A stretch of DNA of 64,000 bases. Source: Planctomycetaceae bacterium (GTDB lineage: Bacteria; Planctomycetota; Planctomycetia; Planctomycetales; Planctomycetaceae). The translations under genes and the position numbers were made by a program. The number at the start of each line of letters is the position of its first letter. The stretch's first letter is position 1. A model generated the notes under the pieces. It did no database searches. It was not told where the DNA came from and saw nothing but the letters and a program-made list of their open reading frames with translations. The stretch lies in NCBI GenBank assembly GCA_018699955.1, contig JABISG010000116.1:78010-142009 (forward strand), given 5' to 3'. Positions 35,272 through 43,279 of the stretch are shown piece by piece.

Positions 35272-35527
35272 CGATCATCTCTCCCGATAGAAAAAACTCG
35301 CCAACAGGCGATCTCTGAAATTTGTCACCCCAACGACCGTTCCGGCCTCACTTCAATACTCGCCTGCCCACCGCCCCGTTGCAATAGCAGACCACCGCTA
35401 CACAGCAGTTTTTCGATACAGCACAGTTTTTCAAGATGGCAAAGGGGTCTTCATGATGGCAAGTGGGTGGCTGGGATCGAAGCGACGTTTTCGGAGCGTA
35501 GCCTCCAGGACGAGCTGCCCACTCACG
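35272..35527. other. Non-coding stretch of about 255 bp
   Basis: Upstream region of the 34789-35271 gene. It holds a short direct repeat, CAGTTTTTC twice about 20 bases apart (CAGCAGTTTTTCG, GCACAGTTTTTCA), and no strong hairpin. Confidence 0.45.
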
Positions 35528-35875
35528 TCACCGACCACGAACGTCAAACCAGTCTTCGCGGATGATCGTCGTGTCGCCGCTTTGCCCGCTTCGCAGGAAG
35601 GTGCGGTTGTAACGGTAACCGCCACGCACCGCGAAACCGTATCCGGTACCCGCAATCGCCGGCCGAAACGCCCAGCGAGTTTGCAGGTTCGGCACTGCCG
35701 CCATCGGCGGTCCACCCGGTGGAGAATCGGTGAAGTACGAGCGGTGGTACATCCAACTGCCCGCGTCGGCTTCGGTCGCCATCAGCTCCGAAACAATCAG
35801 CAGCGTACAGGCCAGAAGAAAATAGATTCGCCACTTGGGCGTGTTCTTCAGCGAATTGGCAATGCGATGCAACAT
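35528..35875 (-). CDS. Small secreted protein, unknown function
   Basis: A 115-residue protein with a membrane-spanning signal (RIYFLLACTLLIVSELMATEA) followed by a small, aromatic, Arg-rich domain: SWMYHRSYFTDSPPGGPP, RWAFRPAIAGTGYGFAVRGG and YRYNRTFLRSG. This could be a small beta-rich surface protein. No family was recognised. A separate lipoprotein gene lies upstream on the same strand. The reading frame is short, so confidence is only moderate. Confidence 0.45.
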   Translation of the reverse strand: MLHRIANSLKNTPKWRIYFLLACTLLIVSELMATEADAGSWMYHRSYFTDSPPGGPPMAAVPNLQTRWAFRPAIAGTGYGFAVRGGYRYNRTFLRSGQSGDTTIIREDWFDVRGR

Positions 35876-36011
35876 GATGCGGCTCTCGGCAAATGTTGAC
35901 GGAAGTCACCGTCGCCGCAGCAGAAATGTTGCATTCGGTCATCATTTCCGCCGCTCAGCGACGCCGAGAGAGTAATACGCATCCCGCGTGCCGAAACTGC
36001 CGTGGGGCAAA

Positions 36012-36602
36012 TTATCCTTCGAATGGAATGCCTGCCGCTTCGTACCGTCGTTTCTTGTCGGCCTTATCTTCCAGTACCACCAGACTGCCGGTGTCCGAGT
36101 CGTAACCGTACATCTGGAAGGGCGGCAGAGCGGCATAGCTCAGGTCTTTCGCCATCTTCTGGAATTCCGCATAGCTCGGGTTCTGGTTGTTGTTGAGCGC
36201 CTTCCAGGTTTTCATGTTGCTCTCGAAAGTCAACACGCTGATTTTCGACGTTGCCGAAATGTAAGCCGACGCGGCCACGGTGATTGGATCGTTGCCGCTG
36301 ACCTTATTCTCGACGACGACGAGGTTGGGGTTCTTCGCCATCTCCGCTTTCTTGTCCACCACCTTCGCCGTCGTCTTACCGATAATGCTCGACGGATCTT
36401 TGGGCGGAGCCGCCGGCTGTGCCGCGCCGCCACCGTTCGCCTGCCCGTTGCCGCCGGCCATGTTGTCGATGTCGCCGTCCATTTGATCGACCGGCAAAAC
36501 CCCCGCCGGCGCAGCCGGTTCACGTTCGGCGTTCATCGCTTCTTCAAAATCTCCACAGCCGACCATTCCAGCCAACAGCAACACCGCGATTGAATAACGC
36601 AT
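36012..36602 (-). CDS. Lipoprotein, unknown function
   Basis: A 196-residue lipoprotein: MRYSIAVLLLAGMVGC with a MVGC lipobox. A Gly/Ala/Pro-rich linker (GGNGQANGGGAAQPAAPP) separates it from a soluble domain that opens SSIIGKTTAKVVDKKAEM and contains DPITVAASAYISATSKISVLTFESNM and AYAELPPFQMYGYDSDTGSLVVLEDK-like sequence (here LPPFQMYGYDSDTG). The pattern resembles planctomycete surface lipoproteins of unknown role. ATG at 36602 has GGAGAA upstream. It precedes the small gene at 35528 by about 135 bases. Confidence 0.6.
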   Translation of the reverse strand: MRYSIAVLLLAGMVGCGDFEEAMNAEREPAAPAGVLPVDQMDGDIDNMAGGNGQANGGGAAQPAAPPKDPSSIIGKTTAKVVDKKAEMAKNPNLVVVENKVSGNDPITVAASAYISATSKISVLTFESNMKTWKALNNNQNPSYAEFQKMAKDLSYAALPPFQMYGYDSDTGSLVVLEDKADKKRRYEAAGIPFEG

Positions 36603-36775
36603 GGCAAATTCTCCGTATGGCCTGAATCGAAAGAACCGTAACCGCCCCGCAGTCACACTCCATCACCCCGCCGACATTGTCATCCTGTGATGGTGAGAAT
36701 GGCAAGGGTGAAGTGGAAAACATCCCTTGTCGAACAGCTATGGAAACTATTTGTCTTCGCCCGTCCGCGTTGTCG

Positions 36776-36784
36776 TGTTATGAT
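36776..36784 (+). promoter_or_regulatory. Extended -10 promoter for the HicA-like pair
   Basis: TGTTATGAT: TATGAT (five of six to consensus) with TG one base upstream. The -35 region is weak, as is usual with extended -10 sites. The TTG start of the first gene, with its AGAGGA site, lies about 38 bases downstream. Confidence 0.5.
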
Positions 36785-36821
36785 CAGGGTTCAGGATGAG
36801 ACAGAATTCAGAGGACGGGAT

Positions 36822-37043
36822 TTGGCCATCCATCCGAACAAGCATATTCGCGATGCCTTGAAGTACGCCGAGCAGCAGGGTTGGGCGATCAGAAAGTCGA
36901 GCGGACACGCCCACGCATGGGGCGTGATTCATTGTCAGTGTGGTCACAGGGAGTGCTGGATGTCGATTTATTCAACGCCGAAGAATCCTGAAAGCCACGC
37001 GCGCGATATTCGACGAACGGTAGACCGTTGCCCCGGTGAATGA
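36822..37043 (+). CDS. HicA-like small RNA-binding-fold protein (putative toxin)
   Basis: A 73-residue basic protein that looks like a HicA fold: an N-terminal helix with HIRDALKYAEQQGW, then IRKSSGHAHAWGVIHC, a compact His-containing strand pair, and a C-terminal helix (NPESHARDIRRTVDRC). In HicA toxins a conserved His after a glycine acts in mRNA cleavage; the SSGHAHAWG stretch could be the equivalent. Four Cys (CQC and two others) are unusual and could bind zinc. TTG at 36822 has AGAGGA six bases upstream, so I prefer it to ATGs at 36690, 36699 and 36780, which lie before or across the promoter. The next gene starts 15 bases on. Confidence 0.5.
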   Translation: MAIHPNKHIRDALKYAEQQGWAIRKSSGHAHAWGVIHCQCGHRECWMSIYSTPKNPESHARDIRRTVDRCPGE

Positions 37044-37058
37044 CGGAAGGAAGTGATT

Positions 37059-37319
37059 GTGTCCGATTATCAATTCAGCGTGATCGTGCCAACGCAACCG
37101 ATGACGCACGATGAGACACTCGATGCGACCGACGCGCTGGGCGGTGCAGGTTGCACCGATGCGTCGATTCGCGGGCATGCGGACGGCATGGAATTGTTGT
37201 TCGAGCGCGCTGCCGATTCCTTGCAGGAAGCGATTTCGTCGGCGATTGGCGACGTCGAACGCGCGGGCTTTCGCGTATCTCGAGTTGAACTCGAACGCGA
37301 AGCGATTCCGGTAAAGTAG
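37059..37319 (+). CDS. Small protein paired with the HicA-like gene (putative antitoxin)
   Basis: An 86-residue acidic soluble protein: YQFSVIVPTQPMTHDETLDATDALGGAGCTDASI (first part), then HADGMELLFERAADSLQEAISSAIGDVERAGF. The layout, a strand followed by an AGCTDASI turn and then a helix ending AISSAIGDVE, is common in small antitoxin-like proteins found beside toxin genes, where it may precede an HTH domain; that domain is absent here. GTG at 37059 has GGAAGG eight bases upstream; a GTG at 37053 is in frame. Together with the 36822 gene this forms a short operon. A hairpin after the stop could terminate it. Confidence 0.5.
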   Translation: MSDYQFSVIVPTQPMTHDETLDATDALGGAGCTDASIRGHADGMELLFERAADSLQEAISSAIGDVERAGFRVSRVELEREAIPVK

Positions 37320-37322
37320 TCA

Positions 37323-37340
37323 CGCCCCGCAAGCGGGGCG
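37323..37340. terminator. 8-bp hairpin between convergent genes
   Basis: CGCCCCGC-AA-GCGGGGCG between the stops of the antitoxin-like gene and the sulfatase gene. It could terminate transcription from both sides or be a REP-type palindrome, as it lacks T runs. Confidence 0.5.
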
Positions 37341-37366
37341 GCTGAATGAAACAGACGTTATCCCGA

Positions 37367-39031
37367 CTACTTCTTCCCGGCCTTGCGTTTCTTGCGGGCC
37401 GGTTTCTTCTTCGCGGTTTTGTCGACCAGTTGGCCCATCGCTTTGGTCTGACGATTCCACGCGGCGGCTAGTTCTTTCACCAGTTCCGGCTTCTTGGCGG
37501 CCAGGTTGTGGGCTTCGGCGCGGTCGGTTTCCAGGTTGTAGAGTGCCCAGGGGTCACCTTTGGCGGCGACCAGTTTCCAGTCGCCCACGCGGATGGCGCG
37601 GTTTTCCTCGTGCAGCCACCAGATGGAGTCGCGGTCGATTTCTACCTCCTGGCCGAACGCGGGGACGAGACTGTGGCCGGGGGCGGCGGGAATTGCTTCC
37701 CCTTCCCACTCGGTTGGTTTCTCGATGCCGGCCACTTCCAGAATGGTGGGGGCGATGTCGATGACGTGGCCCGGTGTGCGGCGGAGTTCTCCGCGTGCCT
37801 GAATACCGGCCGGCCAGTGAACAATCAACGGCGTGCTGATGCCCCCTTCGTGGACCCAGGTTTTGTGACGGCGAAACGGCGTGTTGGCCGCGCTGGAAAA
37901 ACCGGGGCCGAGACAGAGATAACTGGCCGCACTACCGGGCGGGGCTTTGGGATCGTGGCCGCCGTGTCGCACCATAATCTCGGCACTCGCGCCGTTGTCG
38001 GACGCGAAGAAGATCAACGTGTTTTCGTATTCGCCCATCTTCTTGAGTTGCGCGACCACACGGCCGATTTCACGATCCATCCGGTCAACCATCGCGGCGT
38101 GAATTGCCATCTTCGTCGCTTGAAAGCGGCGCTGCACGTCGTTCAGTTCAACCCACGGCAACGGCCGATTGATCTCGCCCGGCCCGAGTTTCTTGAAGGC
38201 ATCGGGGAAATGGTAGGGCGGGCCGACGTCGGGTTCGAGTTTGGAAAGCGTGGTGTTGAGCAGATCGAGTTTTTGCTGGCGGGCATGCCGTTGCTTCCGC
38301 ATCGCGTCCCAGCCGTCGAGATATTTGTCGCGGTAGCGGGCAATGTCCTCGGGTGGCGCGTGCAGCGGAAAGTGTGGCGAGATGAAGGCGACGTAATGGA
38401 AAAAGGGACGATCTGCAAACTTCGTTGCGTGATCTTGCAGACATTCGATGGCGTGATCGGCGACGGCTGTGGATGCGTAGTATCCCGATTCGTCGGCCGC
38501 CGGTTTGATGCGGACGTCGTCGAGGGAATTACCGGCAGCGGTGAAGAAGTTGCCCTGATTTCTCATGTCGAGCGAACGGTCGAAACCGGCGTCGAGAACT
38601 TTGCCGTCGATGTGCCATTTTCCGCTGTGGTAGTTTCGATAGCCGTGCGGTTTCAGAAAGTCGGGCAGCAACCGTGCCCATTTCTGGCGATTGCCGCGGC
38701 GGTGAGTGGGCAACGAATCGCGACCCACCTGTTGTGCGTAGTAGCCGGTCATTAGCGCGGCACGCGTCGGCCAGCAGCGGGCCGTGTTATAGAACTGCGT
38801 GAACCGCAGCCCGCCGGTCGCCAACTTGTCGAGGTTCGGCGTTTGGATTTCGCCGCCGTAGCAACCGAGGTCGGAGTACCCCATGTCGTCGGCCAGAATG
38901 AAGACAACGTTTGGTCGAGCCGGTTTCTCGGCGGCAACAACGAGGTTTGTCGCGATCAGGCACAGCATCGTCAAAATGCCGATTCCGTATCGCCGTGTAT
39001 GTTTGGCAACAATCCTCTGGTGGTCAATCAT
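37367..39031 (-). CDS. Secreted sulfatase (Cys-type, S1 family)
   Basis: A 554-residue exported sulfatase. Signal peptide (ILTMLCLIATNLVVAAE) then the start of the core RPNVVFILADDMGYSDLGCYGG. The catalytic Cys, which becomes formylglycine, is in NTARCWPTRAALMTGYYAQQ (CxPxR). Other active-site parts are GKWHIDGKVLD, HYVAFISPHFPLHAPPED, and FFASDNGASAE, which give the metal ligands. The C-terminus is a Lys-rich tail (KTAKKKPARKKRKAGKK). It probably removes sulfate from an algal polysaccharide, as in many planctomycetes. ATG at 39031 has AGAGAG upstream. SppA lies 103 bases upstream on the same strand. An anSME gene is not in the window. Confidence 0.93.
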   Translation of the reverse strand: MIDHQRIVAKHTRRYGIGILTMLCLIATNLVVAAEKPARPNVVFILADDMGYSDLGCYGGEIQTPNLDKLATGGLRFTQFYNTARCWPTRAALMTGYYAQQVGRDSLPTHRRGNRQKWARLLPDFLKPHGYRNYHSGKWHIDGKVLDAGFDRSLDMRNQGNFFTAAGNSLDDVRIKPAADESGYYASTAVADHAIECLQDHATKFADRPFFHYVAFISPHFPLHAPPEDIARYRDKYLDGWDAMRKQRHARQQKLDLLNTTLSKLEPDVGPPYHFPDAFKKLGPGEINRPLPWVELNDVQRRFQATKMAIHAAMVDRMDREIGRVVAQLKKMGEYENTLIFFASDNGASAEIMVRHGGHDPKAPPGSAASYLCLGPGFSSAANTPFRRHKTWVHEGGISTPLIVHWPAGIQARGELRRTPGHVIDIAPTILEVAGIEKPTEWEGEAIPAAPGHSLVPAFGQEVEIDRDSIWWLHEENRAIRVGDWKLVAAKGDPWALYNLETDRAEAHNLAAKKPELVKELAAAWNRQTKAMGQLVDKTAKKKPARKKRKAGKK

Positions 39032-39133
39032 GGTGCTCTCTCTGGTTGGAACTCTCAGACGCGATTCGTATTGAACGATTCTTTCACGGGAGCTGGGCTG
39101 ATGCAACTGCGATGAGCATGGGCCTAAGCTCAA

Positions 39134-40183
39134 TTACCATCCCGGTACTCCGGGTGCCCAGGAGCAGAAATACATGGCGCGGGGGACGGTGGTGTCGAGC
39201 AGCGCTTTCCATTTCGCGCCCGGCTCTTCGGCTTCCACCGAGCCGACGAACAGATCGAGCAATGTCTGTGGGTGCTGATACGTCACGATTCGCACCTCGT
39301 CCAGTTTCAGTTCTTCCTGCAAATCGCTCAGCGCGTCTTCCTCGTAGCCAATTTTATCGACGAGACCGTTGGCGAGTGCCTGATTGGCGGTGTAGATCTG
39401 GCCGGTTGCCAATTTTCGTACGGCGGGTTCGTCGAGTGTTTTGCGGTTTTCGGCAATCACACCAATGAACCGGCCGAAGGCATCGTCGAGGATTTCGTTC
39501 CAAACGGTGCGTTCGTCGGCGGTCAGTTCTCGGAATGGACTGAGGGCGTCTTTGAAGGGGCCGGTTTTGAGCGGGTCGGACTTGACCTTCCATTCTGCAG
39601 CCAACTCGCTGAGATCGTATCGCGGAATGATCACACCGATGGAACCGGTCCAGGTGGTCGGTTCGACGTAAATGGGTGCGCCTTCGCCGGCACCCATTGC
39701 GATGTAATATCCGCCGGAGGCGGCCATCCGCTGCATGGCGACATAGATGGGCTTCTTCTTTTCGCCGGTCTGTAGCTTTTGCAATTCGTGGTAAATCTGA
39801 TGGCTGTCGGCCACCAATCCGCCGGGGCTGTCGATGACCAGCAGCACGCCCTTTACGTCGGCATCGTCGCCCGCCTTTTCGATGGAACTCAGGATGCGGC
39901 TGGTGAAGGGGGGCATAATGGTCCCGCGGACACGAATGACGGCGATCTTCTCTTCTGCTCCTGCATCGCCCGAATGAAACCGCTCGGTCGGTCCCGCCGC
40001 CGAGGCGAAGTAGTCCTGATAGCTGTTGTACAGAGAGACATTGACCAGAACTGAGGCGATCAGCCCGATCAGCAGCAGGCGGCTCAACCATTTGTCGGCT
40101 TTGCTGGGTTGCTGCAGCACAATCGTTGGTGAACGTGTCGTTTCAGGCAAATCACTTAATTGCGGTTGTTTTTCGTCGCTCAT
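39134..40183 (-). CDS. sppA: Signal peptide peptidase SppA (S49)
   Basis: A 349-residue membrane-anchored serine protease that degrades cleaved signal peptides. A Pro/Ser-rich N-terminus is followed by one membrane helix (SRLLLIGLIASVLVNVSLY). The domain carries IAVIRVRGTI, GVLLVIDSPGGLVADSHQIY, the nucleophile in MQRMAASGGYYIAM and the family's GSIGVIIPRYDLSELA. The catalytic Lys lies in KTGPFKDALSPFR. The length fits the short bacterial form (one S49 unit). Its start is clear. The sulfatase gene lies downstream; they may be transcribed together, but no link of function is implied. Confidence 0.92.
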   Translation of the reverse strand: MSDEKQPQLSDLPETTRSPTIVLQQPSKADKWLSRLLLIGLIASVLVNVSLYNSYQDYFASAAGPTERFHSGDAGAEEKIAVIRVRGTIMPPFTSRILSSIEKAGDDADVKGVLLVIDSPGGLVADSHQIYHELQKLQTGEKKKPIYVAMQRMAASGGYYIAMGAGEGAPIYVEPTTWTGSIGVIIPRYDLSELAAEWKVKSDPLKTGPFKDALSPFRELTADERTVWNEILDDAFGRFIGVIAENRKTLDEPAVRKLATGQIYTANQALANGLVDKIGYEEDALSDLQEELKLDEVRIVTYQHPQTLLDLFVGSVEAEEPGAKWKALLDTTVPRAMYFCSWAPGVPGW

Positions 40184-40546
40184 GAATCTTGTTCCTTCTG
40201 TTTCGTGACGGTCGTTGGCCGACGATGGCGTGTGTGGGTCGTAGTCTGTGTGGGTCGCGGAGGCTGGGTAAGGTTTAACGGTCGTAATGGTCGCTGTCGG
40301 CGGTGACTCGGAATCGGTATCAAAAACAGCAGAGACGTCACAATTCGGACGACCGGACGTCGATAGATACTTTGAACAAATCGGTTACCCCAATTGCGAC
40401 GATTATCCGTAGCCTGACGCATCTGTGCAACATTGGGGTAAGCCCCGAAATCTGCCACCGACGTGCTTTCGATTGGATCGATGCTCCGTTGGTGCAGGAT
40501 GAATCGCCGGCGTACGACTTCCGCAGTCACGAGGAGATGAGGGATC
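40184..40546. other. Divergent promoter region of about 360 bp with long inverted repeat
   Basis: Between sppA and the YHS-like gene. TTACCCCAAT at 40385-40394 pairs with ATTGGGGTAA at 40432-40441 (ten perfect pairs, 37 bases apart), 105 bases before the ATG of the YHS-like gene. It could be an operator pair or form a stem. No other gene was seen. Confidence 0.5.
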
Positions 40547-42139
40547 ATGAACAAACGACCTGCCCACCCCGCACGCGGATTGTTGTACTGCGCTGCAACA
40601 AGTTTGCTCCTGATGGGGCCGACGATGGTGCATGCACAAACCAATGACGCTGGCGATACCAAAGCCAAGCGGTCGGCGGCCAAAACGACCCAGAAAACCA
40701 AGAAAGTCAACCCGCTCTTCAGCGCTGTGAAGCGTGAACTGAGTAAGCTCAAGGGTGACAAGACGAAGACGAAGAGAACGAAAACTGCGCAAAAGACCAA
40801 AACGACGAAGAAGTCCAAGCCGGGTCTGTTTCCGATTTTCAGCAAATCCAAGACCAAGACGGCTGCAACGCCCAAGAAGACAGCGTCGGCTCAATCGTCA
40901 TACAACGCGTTTCGACGCAGCCAGGGTTCGTCCGCTCACGGCCGGACGCGTCAGGCGATTCAGCAAACGGCCGGCGATGAGCCGCTTCCTTCGCTCGACA
41001 AACAACCCACCACGCGAAAAACGACCAGAACACGGACCCGAAAACCTGGTCTGCTGGATCGATTGTTGGGCCGCGACAAGCCACGAACACGGCCTCGCCG
41101 CGTGACCGCTGAGCAAAACATCCCCAAGAAGTCGAACGGTATTCCCGGACTCTTGCCCAACTTCCTGCGGCCCAAGAGCAAACAACAATCAACCGCACGC
41201 CGTTTGCCGACGCAGTCGCAACAGCGAACGGCCAGCACGCAGCCGACAATAACTCCGAAGCAAGTTGCAGTTCCGACACCGAAAGTCGATGACCTCGACA
41301 ACGCGTTTCCGGAACTCACCGAAGCAGAAGCCGACAAGAACAAGAGCAATCCCTCGACCGAACTGACGGACACGAAACTGACCGAAACGAAACCCGCACC
41401 GAAGGTCGAAGAAAACCCCTTCACCGGAAAGACACTCGACGGCCCGAGTGAATTCGAGAAACCGATCGTTCAGTCGGCCTCAAGCACGAGTGAAGAAAAT
41501 CCCGTCATCACCGGCAACTCGCTTCCGCTCGATGCGGCAGACGAACCCAAGATCGAGCCGAAAGAGGATGCACGCAAAGACAAGCTGAAACGGCTCGCCC
41601 AACGCGAAGCAATGGGTGGCTTCAAAGGATTCTGCCCGGTCGCCCTCCGAGATCAACGCGACCTCATCGATACCGTTTCGGATATCACAGCGAACTTTGA
41701 AGGAAAGACCTACGAATTTTCGACAGTCAATGCGAAAGAAAGCTTCGAGGCCAATCCGGCCAAATATGCTCCGACGCATCACGGCAACGACGTCATCGTG
41801 CTGACCGAAGGCAACGTCGAACTGGAAGGCACGCTGGAAAATGCCGTCTGGTTCAAAGATCGCCTCTATCTCTTCAGCAGTGCGGCGACGCTGGAAACCT
41901 TCGTCGGCAACCCGGCGAAATATGCCACGCATAAACCGCAAGAGTTGAAGCAAGCCGACACGGACTTGCAAGACAACACAGACTTGCAAGACAACACAGA
42001 CTTGCAAGACGACACAGACTTGCAAGACGACACGGACTCGACTGACAGCACCGACGCTGACAGCGTTCCGAATCCCTTCGACGACATGGAAGCGGATTTT
42101 CCACCCGCCTCTGATGACGAGGCGATCGACGTCGAATAG
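40547..42139 (+). CDS. Secreted Lys/Thr-rich protein with YHS-like domains
   Basis: A 530-residue protein. Signal peptide (GLLYCAATSLLLMGPTMVHAQ), then about 300 residues of low complexity, Lys/Thr-rich (KTKRTKTAQKTKTTKKSK) and later Pro/Thr/Glu-rich. The end (about 345-470) has two repeats like the YHS fold: one with GFCPVALRDQRDLIDTVSD and FEGKTYEFSTVNAKESFEANPAKYAP, the other with LENAVWFKDRLYLFSSAATLETFVGNPAKYA. The first keeps one Cys, the second none. Four near-identical six-residue repeats (TDLQDN/D) follow. The basic N-terminal part may bind polyanions. ATG at 40547 has GAGGAGATGAGGG nearby. Alone; hpnD converges. Confidence 0.65.
   Translation: MNKRPAHPARGLLYCAATSLLLMGPTMVHAQTNDAGDTKAKRSAAKTTQKTKKVNPLFSAVKRELSKLKGDKTKTKRTKTAQKTKTTKKSKPGLFPIFSKSKTKTAATPKKTASAQSSYNAFRRSQGSSAHGRTRQAIQQTAGDEPLPSLDKQPTTRKTTRTRTRKPGLLDRLLGRDKPRTRPRRVTAEQNIPKKSNGIPGLLPNFLRPKSKQQSTARRLPTQSQQRTASTQPTITPKQVAVPTPKVDDLDNAFPELTEAEADKNKSNPSTELTDTKLTETKPAPKVEENPFTGKTLDGPSEFEKPIVQSASSTSEENPVITGNSLPLDAADEPKIEPKEDARKDKLKRLAQREAMGGFKGFCPVALRDQRDLIDTVSDITANFEGKTYEFSTVNAKESFEANPAKYAPTHHGNDVIVLTEGNVELEGTLENAVWFKDRLYLFSSAATLETFVGNPAKYATHKPQELKQADTDLQDNTDLQDNTDLQDDTDLQDDTDSTDSTDADSVPNPFDDMEADFPPASDDEAIDVE
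41960..42031 (+). repeat. Four tandem 18-bp units in the YHS-like gene
   Basis: Unit ACAGACTTGCAAGACRAC encodes TDLQDN or TDLQDD. Units start at 41960, 41978, 41996 and 42014 and differ by one or two bases. In-frame, so copy number can change protein length without frameshift. Confidence 0.85.
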
Positions 42140-42295
42140 GTGAAAGCCTTTTCCGATAGCAACGCTGAGTGTTTTTCAGCGACTTATTATTTTCTCCAAA
42201 GATCGTCCCCGGAATAGCCAACAGCGGCTTCTGGGGACGTCTTTGTTTATACCCGCCCCAAAGCTTGGCAACGAGTGAAAATGGATGCGGAGAAG

Positions 42296-43249
42296 TCAGA
42301 CATCGCCGCTGATCTCTGACTTCTGATCTCTGACGTCTGACCCCTGGCTTCTGCCTTTCAGCCACCGCTGCCGCACGATGGCGTCGAATGAAATCAGCAG
42401 CTTTCGCCAGCGAGGCAAACTAACGCGACTGCTGTAGACGTCGTAATTGCGGCGCTCGATCGCGTCCAACAGCCCGCCGTAAATCTGCAGCATTGCCTGG
42501 AAGATTGGCTTTCCCGCCGGTTCCAGATAACCGTGCAACTCTTCCGCCCGGCGAAAATAGCTGCGGGCGCGTTCGGCTTCAAATTGCATCAACTCGACGA
42601 ATTGTTCGTTGTATTGTTGGGCTGCAATGTCTTCGGCTGAATACCCGAATCGTCGCAGGTCTTCGCGCGGCAGGTAAGTTCGGCCCATCGCTGCATCCTC
42701 GCCGAGATCGCGGAGAATGTTCGTCAATTGAAACGCCAACCCGCAATCGATGGCGCGGTCGATCGCACGCTCGTCGTGAAACCCCCACACGTGAATGCAG
42801 CACAATCCCACCGCTCCGGCAACGCGATAGCAGTATTGCGACAATTCGTCGAACGTCTCGAATCCTTTCGGGTCGAGATCCATCTCGATGCCGTCGAGCA
42901 CCGCGAACAGGTGTTCGTGCGGAACGCCACAACGATTGACCATATCGGCTAATGCCGGGAACAGCGCGTGACCGAACCGCGAACCATCCAGCGCTGCGGT
43001 CAAATCGTCGCGCCATACACGCAACAACTGCGACCGTTCTGCGACTGGTAGATCACCGTCATCACCCAAATCGTCGGATACGCGCATGAACGCGTACAGC
43101 ACACACATATCACGTTGCCGCACCGCCGGTAGCGTGAGAAAAGAGTAGTAGAAGTTGCCCGCGGTTTTCTTCGCCAGCGACTTACACCAGGCGTACGATT
43201 CGTCGAGATCGATCTCGGTCACTTTCTCGTTTGATGTGTCGCTGCTCAT
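42296..43249 (-). CDS. hpnD: Squalene/phytoene synthase family, HpnD type (presqualene diphosphate synthase)
   Basis: A 317-residue prenyl-condensing enzyme of the trans-isoprenyl diphosphate synthase fold. The two Asp-rich motifs are FMRVSDDLGDDGDL and LTNILRDLGEDAAMGRTYLP. Others are SFLTLPAVRQRDMCVLYAF and CYRVAGAVGLCCIHVWG. HpnD joins two farnesyl diphosphates to presqualene diphosphate. It follows hpnC by about 30 bases on the same strand. The C-terminus, SDVRDQKSEISGDV, is encoded by a CTCTGACTTCTGAT/CTCTGACGTCTGAC simple repeat and is probably not conserved. ATG at 43249 was chosen; TTG at 43273 is in frame. Confidence 0.88.
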   Translation of the reverse strand: MSSDTSNEKVTEIDLDESYAWCKSLAKKTAGNFYYSFLTLPAVRQRDMCVLYAFMRVSDDLGDDGDLPVAERSQLLRVWRDDLTAALDGSRFGHALFPALADMVNRCGVPHEHLFAVLDGIEMDLDPKGFETFDELSQYCYRVAGAVGLCCIHVWGFHDERAIDRAIDCGLAFQLTNILRDLGEDAAMGRTYLPREDLRRFGYSAEDIAAQQYNEQFVELMQFEAERARSYFRRAEELHGYLEPAGKPIFQAMLQIYGGLLDAIERRNYDVYSSRVSLPRWRKLLISFDAIVRQRWLKGRSQGSDVRDQKSEISGDV

Positions 43250-43279
43250 TGTTGTTTCGCTCGAAACGACCAATCTCTT

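Noticed and set aside
37508..38755. Plus-strand frame of 415 codons opposite the sulfatase
   Set aside because: Shadow; the sulfatase motifs on the minus strand are unambiguous.
41960..42031. Possible CRISPR-like array (four 18-bp repeats)
   Set aside because: Units abut with no spacers and lie in frame within a coding sequence; it is a coding tandem repeat.
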